Assembly: GCA_036381335.1 (NCBI GenBank)
Contig: DASVCZ010000044.1
Location: forward strand, 1-21,146
Direction of reading: 5' to 3'
DNA: 21,146 bases
Source of the DNA: DASVCZ01 sp036381335
GTDB taxonomy: Bacteria > Patescibacteriota > Microgenomatia > UBA1400 > PJMF01
Part shown: one piece after another, positions 12,728 to 20,764 of the stretch
Layout: each line of letters begins with the position of its first letter
Numbering within the stretch: position 1 is the stretch's first letter
The notes under the pieces: model-generated
What the model was told of the DNA's origin: nothing
Seen by the model: the letters and a program-made list of their open reading frames with translations, nothing else
Database searches by the model: none
Translations under genes and position numbers: made by a program

Positions 12728-15700
12728 ATGCAAGAAATTTCTTCCTATCTCAAAAAACTCAAGTTTGATCCGGCTTTGAAAAACTCTTTTGTAGCCAGGT
12801 ATGTCCTCAACGTTAGGTTAATGTTTTTGTTGGTGATGTCGATTGTAGTCTGGGGAATTTTTGGATACATTAATCTTCCTCGGCGCACCAATCCTGAGGT
12901 AGAAATTCCTTATATTTTTGTATCGACCATTTTACCAGGAGCAAACGCCGAAGATGTGGAACAATTGGTAACCGTCCCCGTAGAAGATGCCATTGAAGGT
13001 CTTGATCGGATTAGTCGGTTAACGTCCACTTCATCTAATAACTCTTCGTTTGTGGTAGTGGAGTTTGAAGCCAGCGTCAGTCCTAAAGATGCTCGTGAAG
13101 ATGTGCAGGCGGCCGTAGATACGGTAAACCTACCAGCCAATGCTCTTGATCCTAATGTGATGGATTTGGATTTTGAGAACTTTCCAGTCTGGACCTTTAC
13201 AGTTACCTCTGATGCCGACATTGCTACCATGACTCGCTTTGCCGAAGAAATGCAAGAGACCCTGGAGGACGAGAGTCTGATCAGTCGAGCGAGTGTGACT
13301 GGTTTAGAATTACAAGAATTCCAAATTTTAATTAAGCCAGAATTTCTTAACCAAATTGGGTTAGACCCCAGCCAGTTGGCCCGAAAGATTAGTAGCCAAA
13401 CAACGAGTTACCCAGCGGGGTTAGTCGATGGTCATGGGACCAACCACGGGGTCAGTTTAGACCCAGTTATTGAGTCGGTTGAGCAGTTACGGCAGGTACA
13501 AATCACAGTCGATGGCCAAACGTATACCCTAGGCCAGATCGCAACGGTAATGGAGCGAAGTGCTCCCAATCAGGGGAAAGCTTTTTATGGCGATGCTGAA
13601 GTCACGGGCCAGCGGTCGATTTCTTTTTCAGTTTTTAAGCAAACAGGAGCAAACTTAGACGAAGCGGCTGCTGATGCCAAAAGAGCTGCGGCCGAAGTGG
13701 TGGCTGAGTATGATGACCGTTTTACACTCAAGACAATAGTCGATTACGATGAGCTGATTCAAAAACAGTTTGACGATCTCTTCAATGACTTCTTCACTTC
13801 TATTGCGTTAGTCTTTGGCACGCTGCTGCTTTTCTTAGGTATTCGGCAAGCAACTATTGCCTCATTAGTGATTCCCATCTCCTTTTTGTTTTCATTTGGA
13901 GCAGTTCATGCCTTAGGGTACTCACTTAACTTTTTGACTTTATTTAGTTTGCTTTTAGCTCAGGGTATGATCGTGGACGACGTGATTGTGATGATTAGTG
14001 CCATGACGGATTACTATAAAACCAAAAAATTCACTCCCACCGAAACGGGCTTGTTAGTTTGGCGGGATTTTATTACTCCCACTCTGACTTCAAACTTAAC
14101 TAATGTCTGGAGTTTTGTGCCGATGCTGATTACTAGTGGCATTATTGGTGAGTTTATCACCTCTATCCCTGTGGTTGTGATTATTGCTTTGGTTGGTTCG
14201 ACGGCTATTTCCTTATTAGTGACTATTCCGCTGATGGTAATGATTTTGAAGCTGGAAATTCCCAGTCGAGTTGTTTGGTTCTCTCGAGTGTTAGCAGTCT
14301 TGCTGCTGGCTGGTGTCCTGGGTCGATTTCTATGGGGCAATAGTTGGGCCTTGTTAGCAGTAGCAGGAGTACTCATATTTGCGGTGGTGGCCGCTTTAAC
14401 CTGGAGAGAGGTACTAGCGGCTTTGCTTACTCTTTCGCAAAAAAGTCGGATGGCTCAGAACTCTTATTTTTCAAATATAACTACTCATATTCAAACGGGT
14501 TTCTTTTCTATTAAAGGAGTAGTCAGTGCTTATAAGCAGGTATTAATCAGCATTTTAGCTACCAAAGGCGGTCGTCGAAAAACAATTTTTGCCGTAGTTG
14601 TCTTTTCTCTTTTTTCTTACATGCTGGTCCCACTAGGTTTTATCAAAAATGAATTCTTTCCCAGTGTTGATCAAGAGCAATTGTATGTAGGGTTGGAATT
14701 ACCGATCGGCACCAACATTGAAACCACCACCAATGAAGGCTTTAGGCTATTGGAGGAGTTACGTCACGTTCCAGAAGCAGAATACGTGATCGCTGAAGTG
14801 GGTTCGCCCGTAGAAAACAACTTTATTTCTTCTGTGGCGGGGGGTGAAAGTAACAAGGTGCGCTACTCACTCAAGCTGCCGCCTCTTGAAGATCGTGATC
14901 GCACCTCGATGGAAATTGCTCAAAGCTTGCGCGAAAAGTATAAAAAGTATGCTGAGGGTAAAGTTGTCGTCACCGAAGTTGAAGGTGGTCCGCCTACTGG
15001 GGCTGACTTGCAAATTACCCTCTTTGGTCCCGAACTTAATGTCCTAGAGCTCAAAGCCGATGAATTGATAACGTATCTTGATTCTTTAGAAGGAGCCGTT
15101 GATGCGGACAAATCTATCAAACCAGGCGTGAGCCAGATTGTTTTTGTGCCTGATTTGAAACTGTTGGAAGAAAATAAGTTGTCTGTAGATCAGGTTGGCT
15201 CTTGGTTGCGAACGTACTTAAGTGGCATGCAAGTAACAGAGGAACGTTTTGATGGCGAAGAAAAAAAGGAAGTTATTATTCGATTGAGCGAAGAGACTAT
15301 TTCGCCAGAAACGCTAGCTGGTATTACCATCCCTAACAGTGATGATGTCCAAGTTCCGCTCTTATCAGTAGGTAGCTTGAAGCTTTCTGCTAGCCCGACT
15401 AGGATTGAACGGGAAGGTGGCGAAAGATCCATTACGATCACCGCGGCGGTGGCTACTGGCTATAATGTAATTGAACTGGGCCAAAAAGTGGAAGCTTTTG
15501 CGGATACTGATCTAAATTTACCAGCCGGGTATACGTGGAAGACAGGGGGCGTCAACGAAGAGAATCAAAAGAGTATCAATTCTATGATTCAAGCTATGGG
15601 TATTGCCGCCATTTTAATTGCTGCCACCATGGTGGTTCAACTGCAAAGTTTCCGGAAGGCCTTGATCGTTATGTTAGTCATTCCGTTGGCAGTTTCAGGT

Positions 15701-16072
15701 GTCTATGTGCTTTTTGCTCTGACAGGTACTCCCATTTCCCTGCCGGCGCTGATCGGGGTACTGGCACTCTTCGGAATCGTGGTCAAAAACTCAATTTTGA
15801 TTGTCGATAAAATTAATGCCAATATTGAAGTGGGGATTCCTTTCCGAGAAGCCATTGCCGATGGCGCGAGTTCACGCTTAGAGCCTATTATCTTTAGTTC
15901 AATTACCAACTTCATTGGCTTGTTGCCCATCACTATTAGTGACCCGTTGTGGAGAGGCTTAGGCGGGGCTATTATTTCGGGGCTGACTTTCTCAGGCTTG
16001 ATCATGCTTTTCTTCATTCCAGTGGTATATTATGTCTGGTTTGCAAGTGAGTATGAAAAAGCTACTACTTAG
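12728..16072 (+). CDS. RND-family efflux transporter (HAE1/AcrB-like)
   Basis: This 1114-aa proton-driven exporter has TM1 at about 31-50, then two repeats of large extracytoplasmic loop plus six-helix bundle. Proton-relay residues are present: D417-D418 in AQGMIVDDVIVM (TM4) and K1020 in FGIVVKNSILIV (TM10), equivalent to AcrB D407, D408 and K940. It is about 65 residues longer than AcrB. Part of the excess is two extra hydrophobic segments between TM6 and TM7 (about 513-535 and 538-558). The substrate cannot be read from sequence. It follows the adaptor gene by 2 nt, and its last codons overlap the next gene. A putative MarR operator controls the operon. Confidence 0.93.
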   Translation: MQEISSYLKKLKFDPALKNSFVARYVLNVRLMFLLVMSIVVWGIFGYINLPRRTNPEVEIPYIFVSTILPGANAEDVEQLVTVPVEDAIEGLDRISRLTSTSSNNSSFVVVEFEASVSPKDAREDVQAAVDTVNLPANALDPNVMDLDFENFPVWTFTVTSDADIATMTRFAEEMQETLEDESLISRASVTGLELQEFQILIKPEFLNQIGLDPSQLARKISSQTTSYPAGLVDGHGTNHGVSLDPVIESVEQLRQVQITVDGQTYTLGQIATVMERSAPNQGKAFYGDAEVTGQRSISFSVFKQTGANLDEAAADAKRAAAEVVAEYDDRFTLKTIVDYDELIQKQFDDLFNDFFTSIALVFGTLLLFLGIRQATIASLVIPISFLFSFGAVHALGYSLNFLTLFSLLLAQGMIVDDVIVMISAMTDYYKTKKFTPTETGLLVWRDFITPTLTSNLTNVWSFVPMLITSGIIGEFITSIPVVVIIALVGSTAISLLVTIPLMVMILKLEIPSRVVWFSRVLAVLLLAGVLGRFLWGNSWALLAVAGVLIFAVVAALTWREVLAALLTLSQKSRMAQNSYFSNITTHIQTGFFSIKGVVSAYKQVLISILATKGGRRKTIFAVVVFSLFSYMLVPLGFIKNEFFPSVDQEQLYVGLELPIGTNIETTTNEGFRLLEELRHVPEAEYVIAEVGSPVENNFISSVAGGESNKVRYSLKLPPLEDRDRTSMEIAQSLREKYKKYAEGKVVVTEVEGGPPTGADLQITLFGPELNVLELKADELITYLDSLEGAVDADKSIKPGVSQIVFVPDLKLLEENKLSVDQVGSWLRTYLSGMQVTEERFDGEEKKEVIIRLSEETISPETLAGITIPNSDDVQVPLLSVGSLKLSASPTRIEREGGERSITITAAVATGYNVIELGQKVEAFADTDLNLPAGYTWKTGGVNEENQKSINSMIQAMGIAAILIAATMVVQLQSFRKALIVMLVIPLAVSGVYVLFALTGTPISLPALIGVLALFGIVVKNSILIVDKINANIEVGIPFREAIADGASSRLEPIIFSSITNFIGLLPITISDPLWRGLGGAIISGLTFSGLIMLFFIPVVYYVWFASEYEKATT

Positions 16073-17429
16073 TTGGTTATTTATCGGAGCCATCACTACT
16101 GTGACTGGATTTGTGGGGGCCCTTTATCCTCTCCTATCGATCTTGCTTATTTTTCCAGTAGTTAGCTTTTGGTTCTTGATTCGTCCAGTTGGCAACGTTG
16201 TTCGTAAAAGGGTAGTGGCTCAGCAATGGTCAGAAGTTTTTTTGATGGGAGTGTTGCTTTTTATTTGGGGACTTCATGCAAGTGGTATCATGGTGCCAGA
16301 AACCGGCTTTGATGCTGTGTGGTACCACTTGCCCGTAATTGATCGCTTTTTGGAGTATCACCGAATTGTCTATGTGCCAGAGTATTATCAATCGGTGAAC
16401 CCGCTTCTTTCAGATTTGATTTTTCTTTTAGGCTACCAAGTAGCGGGTGAAGTGGGGGCTAAGGCAATAGCATACAGTTTAGCGCTTACTTTGCTCATGA
16501 TCAGTTATCGCTTAGCTCGGCTGTACCTCAGTCAATTCTGGTCGTTATTGTTTATTATTCAAGTATCTCTGATTCAAGTTGTGACCTGGCAGGCATCAAG
16601 TTTTTACGTCGATGTAGCGAAAGCGATGTGGGAGCTAGGAGCGATGTATCTGTTATTAGCTAACCCTACACAAAAAACAGGTACTAAAGAAACAATTTTA
16701 AGTGGGCTCTTTTTTGGAGCTTCTCTTGCCACCAAACAATTTTCTTTATTATTGCTACCGGTGATGTTGGTCATAGTCTATTTGAAAGATAAAAATGTGC
16801 GTTTAAGTTGTTATTGGTTACTGGCTGCTCTGTTCGTCCCTCTTCCCTTTTATACGTATAGTTGGATGGCTACTGGTGATCCATTTTTCTCGATCAGTAT
16901 CCATTTAGCTAAAATTAATGAAATTGGTAGCAATATTTCTCCCTTAAGCCACTTCATGACTCAATTATTATCGCTTCCTTACTTATTGTGGCACTTACTT
17001 TTTGAAGCTAGAGACTACGTTTCTCCGTTATTACTTTTGTTGACCCCTTTTGCCCTTTTGCAAAGAAAAATGCTGCATACTTATTGGCCATTACTTGTTT
17101 TTTCATTCGGTCAATTTTTAATTTGGTGGTTTGTACCTCCTTTATCGACCCGCTACGCGCTGAGTGGTTTCGTCACTTTGCTGTTAGTTTTATTTATAGC
17201 CACCGCTGACTGGATAAAAAAGAATTCAAAATGGAACGGCGCCATCATTGGAGGAATCTTACTTGTCAGTGGCTTTTTGTTGCTGCCTCGATTGTACGTG
17301 TTGACTCGCAACCTGAGATACCTCAGTGGCCACCAAAACAAAACAGAATACTTACACCTATTCTTTGATGGAAATAATGACCAACACTTAATTAAGTGGC
17401 ACCAATTAGAATTTTCGCCAGGTGATTAG
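16053..17429 (+). CDS. polytopic membrane protein, probable GT-C glycosyltransferase
   Basis: This 458-aa protein has about ten to twelve hydrophobic segments. The first extracytoplasmic loop contains ETGFDAVWYHLPVIDRF, with an Asp near residue 87 and a His near 92. A 'D-A-x-x-Y-H' motif in the first loop is typical of GT-C enzymes of the ArnT/PMT (GT39) type, which move a sugar from a polyprenyl-phosphate carrier on the outer face of the membrane. The start MKKLLLSW (16053) is preferred over an ATG 21 nt upstream; it overlaps the RND gene by 20 nt. It is thus the third gene of the MarR-controlled operon. The last codon overlaps the convergent YtxH-like gene. The assignment to GT-C is moderate; the substrate is unknown. 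Confidence 0.7.
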   Translation: MKKLLLSWLFIGAITTVTGFVGALYPLLSILLIFPVVSFWFLIRPVGNVVRKRVVAQQWSEVFLMGVLLFIWGLHASGIMVPETGFDAVWYHLPVIDRFLEYHRIVYVPEYYQSVNPLLSDLIFLLGYQVAGEVGAKAIAYSLALTLLMISYRLARLYLSQFWSLLFIIQVSLIQVVTWQASSFYVDVAKAMWELGAMYLLLANPTQKTGTKETILSGLFFGASLATKQFSLLLLPVMLVIVYLKDKNVRLSCYWLLAALFVPLPFYTYSWMATGDPFFSISIHLAKINEIGSNISPLSHFMTQLLSLPYLLWHLLFEARDYVSPLLLLLTPFALLQRKMLHTYWPLLVFSFGQFLIWWFVPPLSTRYALSGFVTLLLVLFIATADWIKKNSKWNGAIIGGILLVSGFLLLPRLYVLTRNLRYLSGHQNKTEYLHLFFDGNNDQHLIKWHQLEFSPGD

Positions 17430-17728
17430 CGCTTTTTAGAAGCGGTTTTCTGAGCAACTTTTTTGGCAGTTTTATTGGTTTGCTTTTTAGCTACCGCTTT
17501 AGCTTTGGTAGCAACTTTTTTAGCGGTTTTTTTAGCTTGTTGCTTCACTTTTGCTTTAAACGCCTTAGGATTTTCTTTGTATTCAGCCTTGGCGTCTTTA
17601 GCCTTTTTGACTACTTTCTTGGCTGTGGCTTTAGCCACTTCCCGATTTTCTTTTTTAGAAAGAAAAACTGCAGCTGCTCCGGCGGCAGCACCCATTAATA
17701 AAGTAAATAATCCTGACTTTTTACCCAT
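17426..17728 (-). CDS. YtxH-like membrane-anchored protein with a histone-H1-like tail
   Basis: This 100-aa protein has an N-terminal hydrophobic Ala/Gly-rich segment (about 6-24, GLFTLLMGAAAGAAAVFLS), as in YtxH/gas-vesicle-associated small proteins. About 75 residues made mostly of Lys and Ala follow (repeats of AKK, KKVA, KTAKK), as in bacterial histone H1-like proteins. It could tether nucleic acid or an acidic surface to the membrane; this is inference. AAGGA lies 4 nt before the ATG. It is 40 nt downstream of pyk on the same strand and ends in a 4-nt convergent overlap with the GT-C gene. Confidence 0.8.
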   Translation of the reverse strand: MGKKSGLFTLLMGAAAGAAAVFLSKKENREVAKATAKKVVKKAKDAKAEYKENPKAFKAKVKQQAKKTAKKVATKAKAVAKKQTNKTAKKVAQKTASKKR

Positions 17729-17740
17729 ACGTTCCTTCTG

Positions 17741-17766
17741 ACTTAGTAACTTAATGTACTTAGTAA
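17741..17766. repeat. short direct repeat between pyk and the YtxH-like gene
   Basis: ACTTAGTAA occurs at 17741-17749 and again at 17758-17766, 17 bp apart, in the 40-bp gap. It could be a regulator site or chance in an AT-rich gap. Confidence 0.25.
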
Positions 17767-17768
17767 TT

Positions 17769-19181
17769 TTATTTAATATCTAATACGGCCATAGTATTTG
17801 TCAAGCCTGGTTGCTTCCATAAAGAACCGTGGACTAAAATAATAGTCTCTCCAGTTTCAACCACTTTCATTGATTTGAGTTTTTCAGTAAGTTTGGGTGT
17901 GTCCAGTAAGGTATCTTTGGGAATATCAGTTACACTGGCAGTAGTCCCATACACAACCGATAATTTTTGGGCAATTTCCGTACTACTGGCAATGGCAACG
18001 ATGGGCAAAGTAGGTCTAAAGCGAGCTAAAAGCCTGACGGTGGAGCCAGATTCTGTTAAACAGACAATTTTAGTGGCTTTAATGGTGGAGTTCTGTGAGA
18101 GTTGGTACGCAGCATGTGTGATCGCTCCCGTAACAGTGGTAATCATCTGCTCGAGATCGACAAATTGAGTTGACGCTTTAGGGTCGTTATACTCAGCAAT
18201 TTTACTTTGGACTTGGACAGCCTTGACCGGATATTTACCAATCGTCGTTTCATCTGAAAGCATGACTGCATCGGTGCCGTCATAAATTGCATGAGCCACG
18301 TCGGATACTTCTGATCGAGTAGGACGGGGGTTTACCATCATTGATTTCAGCATTTGAGTAGCGGTAATGACTGGTTTCCCGGCTAATCGACATTTATCAA
18401 TAATAACTCGTTGCCAGTGGATAAGCTCTTCATATGGTACTTCCACTCCCAAATCTCCTCTGGCTACCATGACTACGTCGCTGGCGGCAATCAGTTCATC
18501 CAAATGCTCTAAAGCGGCTTCATTTTCAATTTTGGCCACAACTTGGGCTTTGATTTTTCTTTTCTCTAACTCTGCTCGCAGAATTTCGACGTCGTTATCG
18601 GTGCGGACAAACGATAAACCCACAAAGTCAACTAGCTCTGGTTTTACCTGATCAAGGTAGGCATAATCACGCTCTGTCAATGATGGCATGTCCAGTACCA
18701 CTCCTGGAGTATTCATGGTTTTTCTATGCTTAATGGTACAGTCGGTAATAGTTTTGGCGACTAAGGATTTAGCATCTTTGTCGACAATAATAAATTCGGC
18801 AGCGCCGTCATCGAGCAAAACTAAGTTTTCAGTTGAAAGAGAATCGACTACATCCTGAGGCACCCACACAATATTTTTGCCTTGTTTTTCTTTGTCAGAA
18901 GTGAAGATAACTGAATCGCCAGCTTTAACATCAAAGGGTTTTTCATCAGGCAGATTGATTCTAATTTCTGGTCCTTGAAGGTCTAATAGCACCCCCACGT
19001 AGGTATTCAATTTTTTGGCTACTTTTTTAACTCGTTTGATTCTTTCGTTATGCCAAGCTGGCTCTGAGTGTTTGGTATTAAAGCGCGCTACATTCATGCC
19101 GGCTAAAATAAGTTGTTCCAGCATTTCTTCGGTTTCAGTGGCTGGTCCAATGGTGGCGACTACTTTTGTTTGTTTATGCAT
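17769..19181 (-). CDS. pyk: pyruvate kinase
   Basis: This 470-aa enzyme makes pyruvate and ATP from phosphoenolpyruvate and ADP, the last step of glycolysis. It has the N-terminal VVATIGPAT, the B domain (about 70-165), and active-site Lys in VVAKIENEAAL. MVARGDLGVE and VITATQMLKSMMVNPRPTRSEVSDVAHAI follow. The C-terminal domain is complete (ends NTMAVLDIK). The K+ site differs: the usual R-x-N-F-S-H-G is RFNTKHS, so the Ser ligand is Lys37, and D-T-K-G-P-E-I-R-T is DLQGPEIRI (Leu68, Gln69, Glu72, Ile75). This suggests activity without K+. AAAAAAGGA precedes the ATG by 5 nt. It is divergent from the coiled-coil gene and probably co-transcribed with the YtxH-like gene. Confidence 0.95.
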   Translation of the reverse strand: MHKQTKVVATIGPATETEEMLEQLILAGMNVARFNTKHSEPAWHNERIKRVKKVAKKLNTYVGVLLDLQGPEIRINLPDEKPFDVKAGDSVIFTSDKEKQGKNIVWVPQDVVDSLSTENLVLLDDGAAEFIIVDKDAKSLVAKTITDCTIKHRKTMNTPGVVLDMPSLTERDYAYLDQVKPELVDFVGLSFVRTDNDVEILRAELEKRKIKAQVVAKIENEAALEHLDELIAASDVVMVARGDLGVEVPYEELIHWQRVIIDKCRLAGKPVITATQMLKSMMVNPRPTRSEVSDVAHAIYDGTDAVMLSDETTIGKYPVKAVQVQSKIAEYNDPKASTQFVDLEQMITTVTGAITHAAYQLSQNSTIKATKIVCLTESGSTVRLLARFRPTLPIVAIASSTEIAQKLSVVYGTTASVTDIPKDTLLDTPKLTEKLKSMKVVETGETIILVHGSLWKQPGLTNTMAVLDIK

Positions 19182-19208
19182 ACACGTCCTTTTTTCGGTG
19201 AGAAATAA

Positions 19209-19257
19209 ATACTACGTTGTATAACGAATAGAAATATAGTATACCTTACTACGTAAG
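19209..19257 (+). promoter_or_regulatory. promoter and paired inverted repeats in the pyk/coiled-coil intergenic region
   Basis: On the plus strand TTGTAT (19217-19222), a 17-nt spacer, then TATACC (19240-19245), with TATAGT (19235-19240) as an alternative -10. Two imperfectly related palindromes flank it: ATACTACGTTGTAT (19209-19222) and CTTACTACGTAAG (19245-19257), both containing ACTACGT, 36 bp apart. They sit on the -35 and just after the -10, where a repressor could act. No matching promoter for pyk was pinned down. Confidence 0.4.
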
Positions 19258-19267
19258 AAAGGAAAAT

Positions 19268-19783
19268 ATGAGTGACAATTCTAACGATACTAATTCTGAT
19301 GTGCAGACAGGCAGTGATTTGGCTCAGCAAGCACTGGCTCAAAGTAATCCTCCAGCTGCATCAGATAACGATGATGAAATCGCCAAGTCGGATGAGCTGG
19401 CTGATACCTTAATGCATTTGCAAGGTGTTATTGAGCGCAATGCGCAGCAGCTGGAGAAAATTCGCAAGGAAATTAAAGAAAAGCGCGAGTTACTCCGTAA
19501 TATCTTTGAAAATGATACTGAATTAGCAGAAGCTAAATCCCAAGCTGATCAATACACTCAACAAGTTAAGGAGCGCAAATCAAAGTTGCAGGCCGATCCT
19601 CAATCGACTTCCTTAAAAGTACAAATTGGCGAAATGACTCAGCAACTGAAAGAAGTTGAGGAAACACTGAGTAATCACTTAGTCAACTACTACCAGCTGA
19701 CGAATTCTAAGAGCTTTGACACCAGTGAGGGTGACCAATGGGAGTTTGATGTCAGGGCTAAGGTTAAAGGCAGAGCAAAGTAA
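19268..19783 (+). CDS. hypothetical coiled-coil protein
   Basis: This 171-aa, acidic, soluble protein has a disordered Asn/Asp/Ser/Gln-rich N terminus (1-45). A long amphipathic helical region follows (about 48-150: LMHLQGVIERNAQQLEKIRKEI, AKSQADQYTQQVKERKSKL, IGEMTQQLKEVEETL), predicted to form a coiled coil, then a basic tail. No family was recognised. It may be structural or scaffold-like. Shine-Dalgarno AGAAAGGA lies 5 nt before the ATG. It diverges from pyk and ends before a two-way terminator shared with rpsU. Confidence 0.8.
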   Translation: MSDNSNDTNSDVQTGSDLAQQALAQSNPPAASDNDDEIAKSDELADTLMHLQGVIERNAQQLEKIRKEIKEKRELLRNIFENDTELAEAKSQADQYTQQVKERKSKLQADPQSTSLKVQIGEMTQQLKEVEETLSNHLVNYYQLTNSKSFDTSEGDQWEFDVRAKVKGRAK

Positions 19784-19804
19784 CCAAGAAACTGCAATTT
19801 AAAA

Positions 19805-19838
19805 AAAGCCCCTCAAGTTTTTAGACAAGAGGGGTTTT
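19805..19838. terminator. bidirectional intrinsic terminator between the coiled-coil gene and rpsU
   Basis: The stem is CCCCTC (19809-19814) with GAGGGG (19829-19834), extended by a G-T and three A-T pairs and closed by a 14-nt loop. A-runs on the left and T-runs on the right give a T-tract on both strands, fitting the two convergent genes. Confidence 0.75.
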
Positions 19839-19871
19839 AGTTTTAAACTAAGAATCAGAAATTAAAAATTT

Positions 19872-20126
19872 CTAAAGTGTCTTCATCCGATCTTCAATCT
19901 TTTGAATTGTTTCAGAGGTGATGTTCTTCATTCGTTTTAAGGTTCGAATCCGACGTTGAAGACGTTTGACTTTGATTTTGCGTTGGGCGCGTTCTTGGGA
20001 AGGTTTGGTAAAGTAACGACGATCTTTAGCTTGCTGAACCACGTTAGTGGCTGCTGAAGCTTTTTTGAACTTCTTAATTACGTCACCAGCACTATCGTTT
20101 TTACCAGCTTTGATGATAATTGGCAT
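19872..20126 (-). CDS. rpsU: 30S ribosomal protein bS21
   Basis: This 84-aa, strongly basic protein of the small subunit platform sits near the 3' end of 16S rRNA, where the anti-Shine-Dalgarno lies. It has the family order: a short strand (MPIIIKAGKNDSAGDVIKKFKK), then YFTKPSQERAQRK, then a basic helix. The tail is longer than in E. coli (71 aa). AAAGGAGGTG upstream is the strongest Shine-Dalgarno in the window. It has its own TATAAT promoter and a leader of nearly 60 nt. Confidence 0.95.
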   Translation of the reverse strand: MPIIIKAGKNDSAGDVIKKFKKASAATNVVQQAKDRRYFTKPSQERAQRKIKVKRLQRRIRTLKRMKNITSETIQKIEDRMKTL

Positions 20127-20156
20127 GCGTTTTTACACCTCCTTTCCCAAGTTTAA

Positions 20157-20195
20157 CGTCTAAGAGACGATACTGAATAACAGACGGTTATTATA
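20157..20195 (-). promoter_or_regulatory. rpsU promoter and leader hairpin
   Basis: On the minus strand GGTATAAT (TATAAT at 20190-20195) is the -10; no good -35 was found. The leader contains CGTCT-CTT-AGACG (20169 down to 20157), a 5-bp stem with a 3-nt loop, upstream of the Shine-Dalgarno. It might be a site for feedback by the protein, but the hairpin is short. Confidence 0.45.
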
Positions 20196-20220
20196 CCTTA
20201 CCAGGCTAAGAAACGAAAGG

Positions 20221-20760
20221 TTAAGATCGGTCTAAAAAGGTTTTGAGCTGTAAAACGGCAATCTGGCGCATGCTAAACTGGTTTTTTTCCTCGAGAGACA
20301 TCTCGGCAAAAGTTTTGTCTGAACCATCGGGCTGGAAGAGGTTATCCCAACCAAAGCCGCGGTCTCCCCGTGGTTCGGCCAGTCGGCCTTTGACTTCGCC
20401 TTCAAAGAAGGTGATGTTGCCTTGGGCGTCAGCGTAGCCGATGCAGGTTTTGGCGGTGGCGGCGGTGTGGCCTGAGCCAGAGGCCATTTGCCACAATCCT
20501 TGGTTGCCGACTGACTTTAAAAACCACTTAATAAGCGGTCCTGGAAGTCCATTCCAGTCGTCCACAACTAGTGATGTGTCTTCCACTATCAAAGGGCCAG
20601 GTTGGTGTGCCAAGGCTTGGGTGAGCTTATGAGCAATAACTTGCTGAGGATCTAACTCTTGAATTTCATCTAACTCTAAATCAATTTGTTGGACGTCAGG
20701 AATTAAGCTTTTAACTTCTTCAAACTTGCCTTGGTTACCGGTGATGAAGGTGAGAGGCAT
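20221..20760 (-). CDS. rdgB: RdgB/HAM1-type non-canonical purine NTP pyrophosphatase
   Basis: This 179-aa enzyme hydrolyses ITP, dITP and XTP to the monophosphates and so keeps deaminated purines out of DNA and RNA. Seen are TGNQGKFEE (residues 7-15, the substrate loop), VEDTSLVVDDWNGLPGPLIKWFL, and RGDRGFGWDNLFQPDGSDKTFAEMSLEEKNQFSMR. All are family signatures with the catalytic acidic residue in the EDT segment. Length is slightly short (E. coli 197 aa), as in archaeal/eukaryotic ITPases, which the WNGLPGP-IKWF form also resembles. It starts 4 nt after the HIT gene stop, without a Shine-Dalgarno, so it is read from the same mRNA. Confidence 0.92.
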   Translation of the reverse strand: MPLTFITGNQGKFEEVKSLIPDVQQIDLELDEIQELDPQQVIAHKLTQALAHQPGPLIVEDTSLVVDDWNGLPGPLIKWFLKSVGNQGLWQMASGSGHTAATAKTCIGYADAQGNITFFEGEVKGRLAEPRGDRGFGWDNLFQPDGSDKTFAEMSLEEKNQFSMRQIAVLQLKTFLDRS

Positions 20761-20764
20761 ATGA

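Noticed and set aside
15535..15810. Open frame inside the RND gene
   Set aside because: It overlaps conserved RND coding sequence in another frame and shows no domain.
17463..17741. Hydrophobic plus-strand open frames opposite the YtxH-like gene
   Set aside because: They are the antisense of Lys/Ala codons (giving Phe/Leu/Ala), with no ribosome site.
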